Source of the DNA: an uncultured bacterium | GTDB taxonomy: Bacteria > Patescibacteria > JAEDAM01 > Absconditabacterales > Absconditicoccaceae | NCBI GenBank assembly: GCA_937950065.1 | Contig: CALFEN010000168.1 | Span: 1 to 6,253, forward strand | Direction: 5' to 3' | DNA: 6,253 bases | Program-made: the position numbers and the translations under genes | Shown: positions 6,206 through 6,253 of the stretch, piece after piece | Layout of the letters: each line of letters opens with the position of its first letter | Position numbering within the stretch: position 1 is the first letter of the stretch | Notes under the pieces: model-generated | Told to the model about the DNA's origin: nothing | The model's database searches: none | What the model saw: the letters and a program-made list of their open reading frames with translations, nothing else

Positions 6206-6253
6206 AGATCGGAAGAGCGTCGTGTAGGGAAAGAGTGTAGATCTCGGTGGTCG
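6206..6253. other. Illumina sequencing adapter, not genomic
   Basis: The final 48 bases begin AGATCGGAAGAGCGTCGTGT and continue as the reverse complement of the Illumina universal (read 2 side) adapter. Base composition changes abruptly here from A+T-rich to mixed. It is untrimmed adapter left by the assembly; the real sequence ends at 6205. Confidence 0.97.

Overview
The window is an A+T-rich contig end, roughly three-quarters A+T by eye. Its genes make sense only if UGA is read as glycine (translation table 25). In every reliable gene, in-frame TGA falls where the protein family has glycine: 'HRGSSG' and 'ETKDG' in a phosphodiesterase, 'KVKGDSM' in LexA, 'HKGG' in a cytochrome b5 fold. All six readable genes end in TAA. 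This code is known from the candidate phyla Gracilibacteria (BD1-5) and Absconditabacteria (SR1), so the source is very probably one of these small, reduced, host-associated CPR bacteria. CGA and CGG still look like arginine, which mildly favours a Gracilibacteria-type code. Read with the standard code, the same DNA breaks into meaningless fragments.

Layout. Bases 1-122 are the contig edge, with a GC-rich island and a possible 5' fragment of a reading frame on the minus strand. Minus 123-704 is a complete LexA-type repressor. Its leader carries a clear palindromic operator, ATAAACAAGTGTTTAT, overlapping the -10 box, so the gene is almost certainly autoregulated like an SOS lexA. Diverging from it on the plus strand, 870-2666 encodes a 598-residue integral membrane glycerophosphodiester phosphodiesterase. 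Bases 2667-2924 are a convergent intergenic region with terminator-like hairpins for both strands. Minus 4416-2925 is a two-gene operon: a redox membrane protein (exported CxxC thioredoxin/glutaredoxin-like domain fused to a CcdA/DsbD-like electron-transfer domain), then, 7 bp downstream, a cytochrome b5-like lipoprotein. Minus 5711-4497 is an MFS-type transporter, and minus 6205-5812 is the 3' part of a CDF metal-cation efflux gene cut by the contig end. The last 48 bases (6206-6253) are Illumina adapter, not genome.

How the parts may work together. The operon points to redox chemistry at the outer face of the membrane: CcdA-type domains pass electrons from the cytoplasm to extracytoplasmic thiols, and the small lipoprotein should hold heme b at the same face. 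The phosphodiesterase, the MFS protein and the CDF exporter fit a cell that exchanges lipid breakdown products, solutes and metals with its surroundings or a host. LexA implies a DNA-damage response. None of the five complete genes has a recognisable Shine-Dalgarno sequence before its start.
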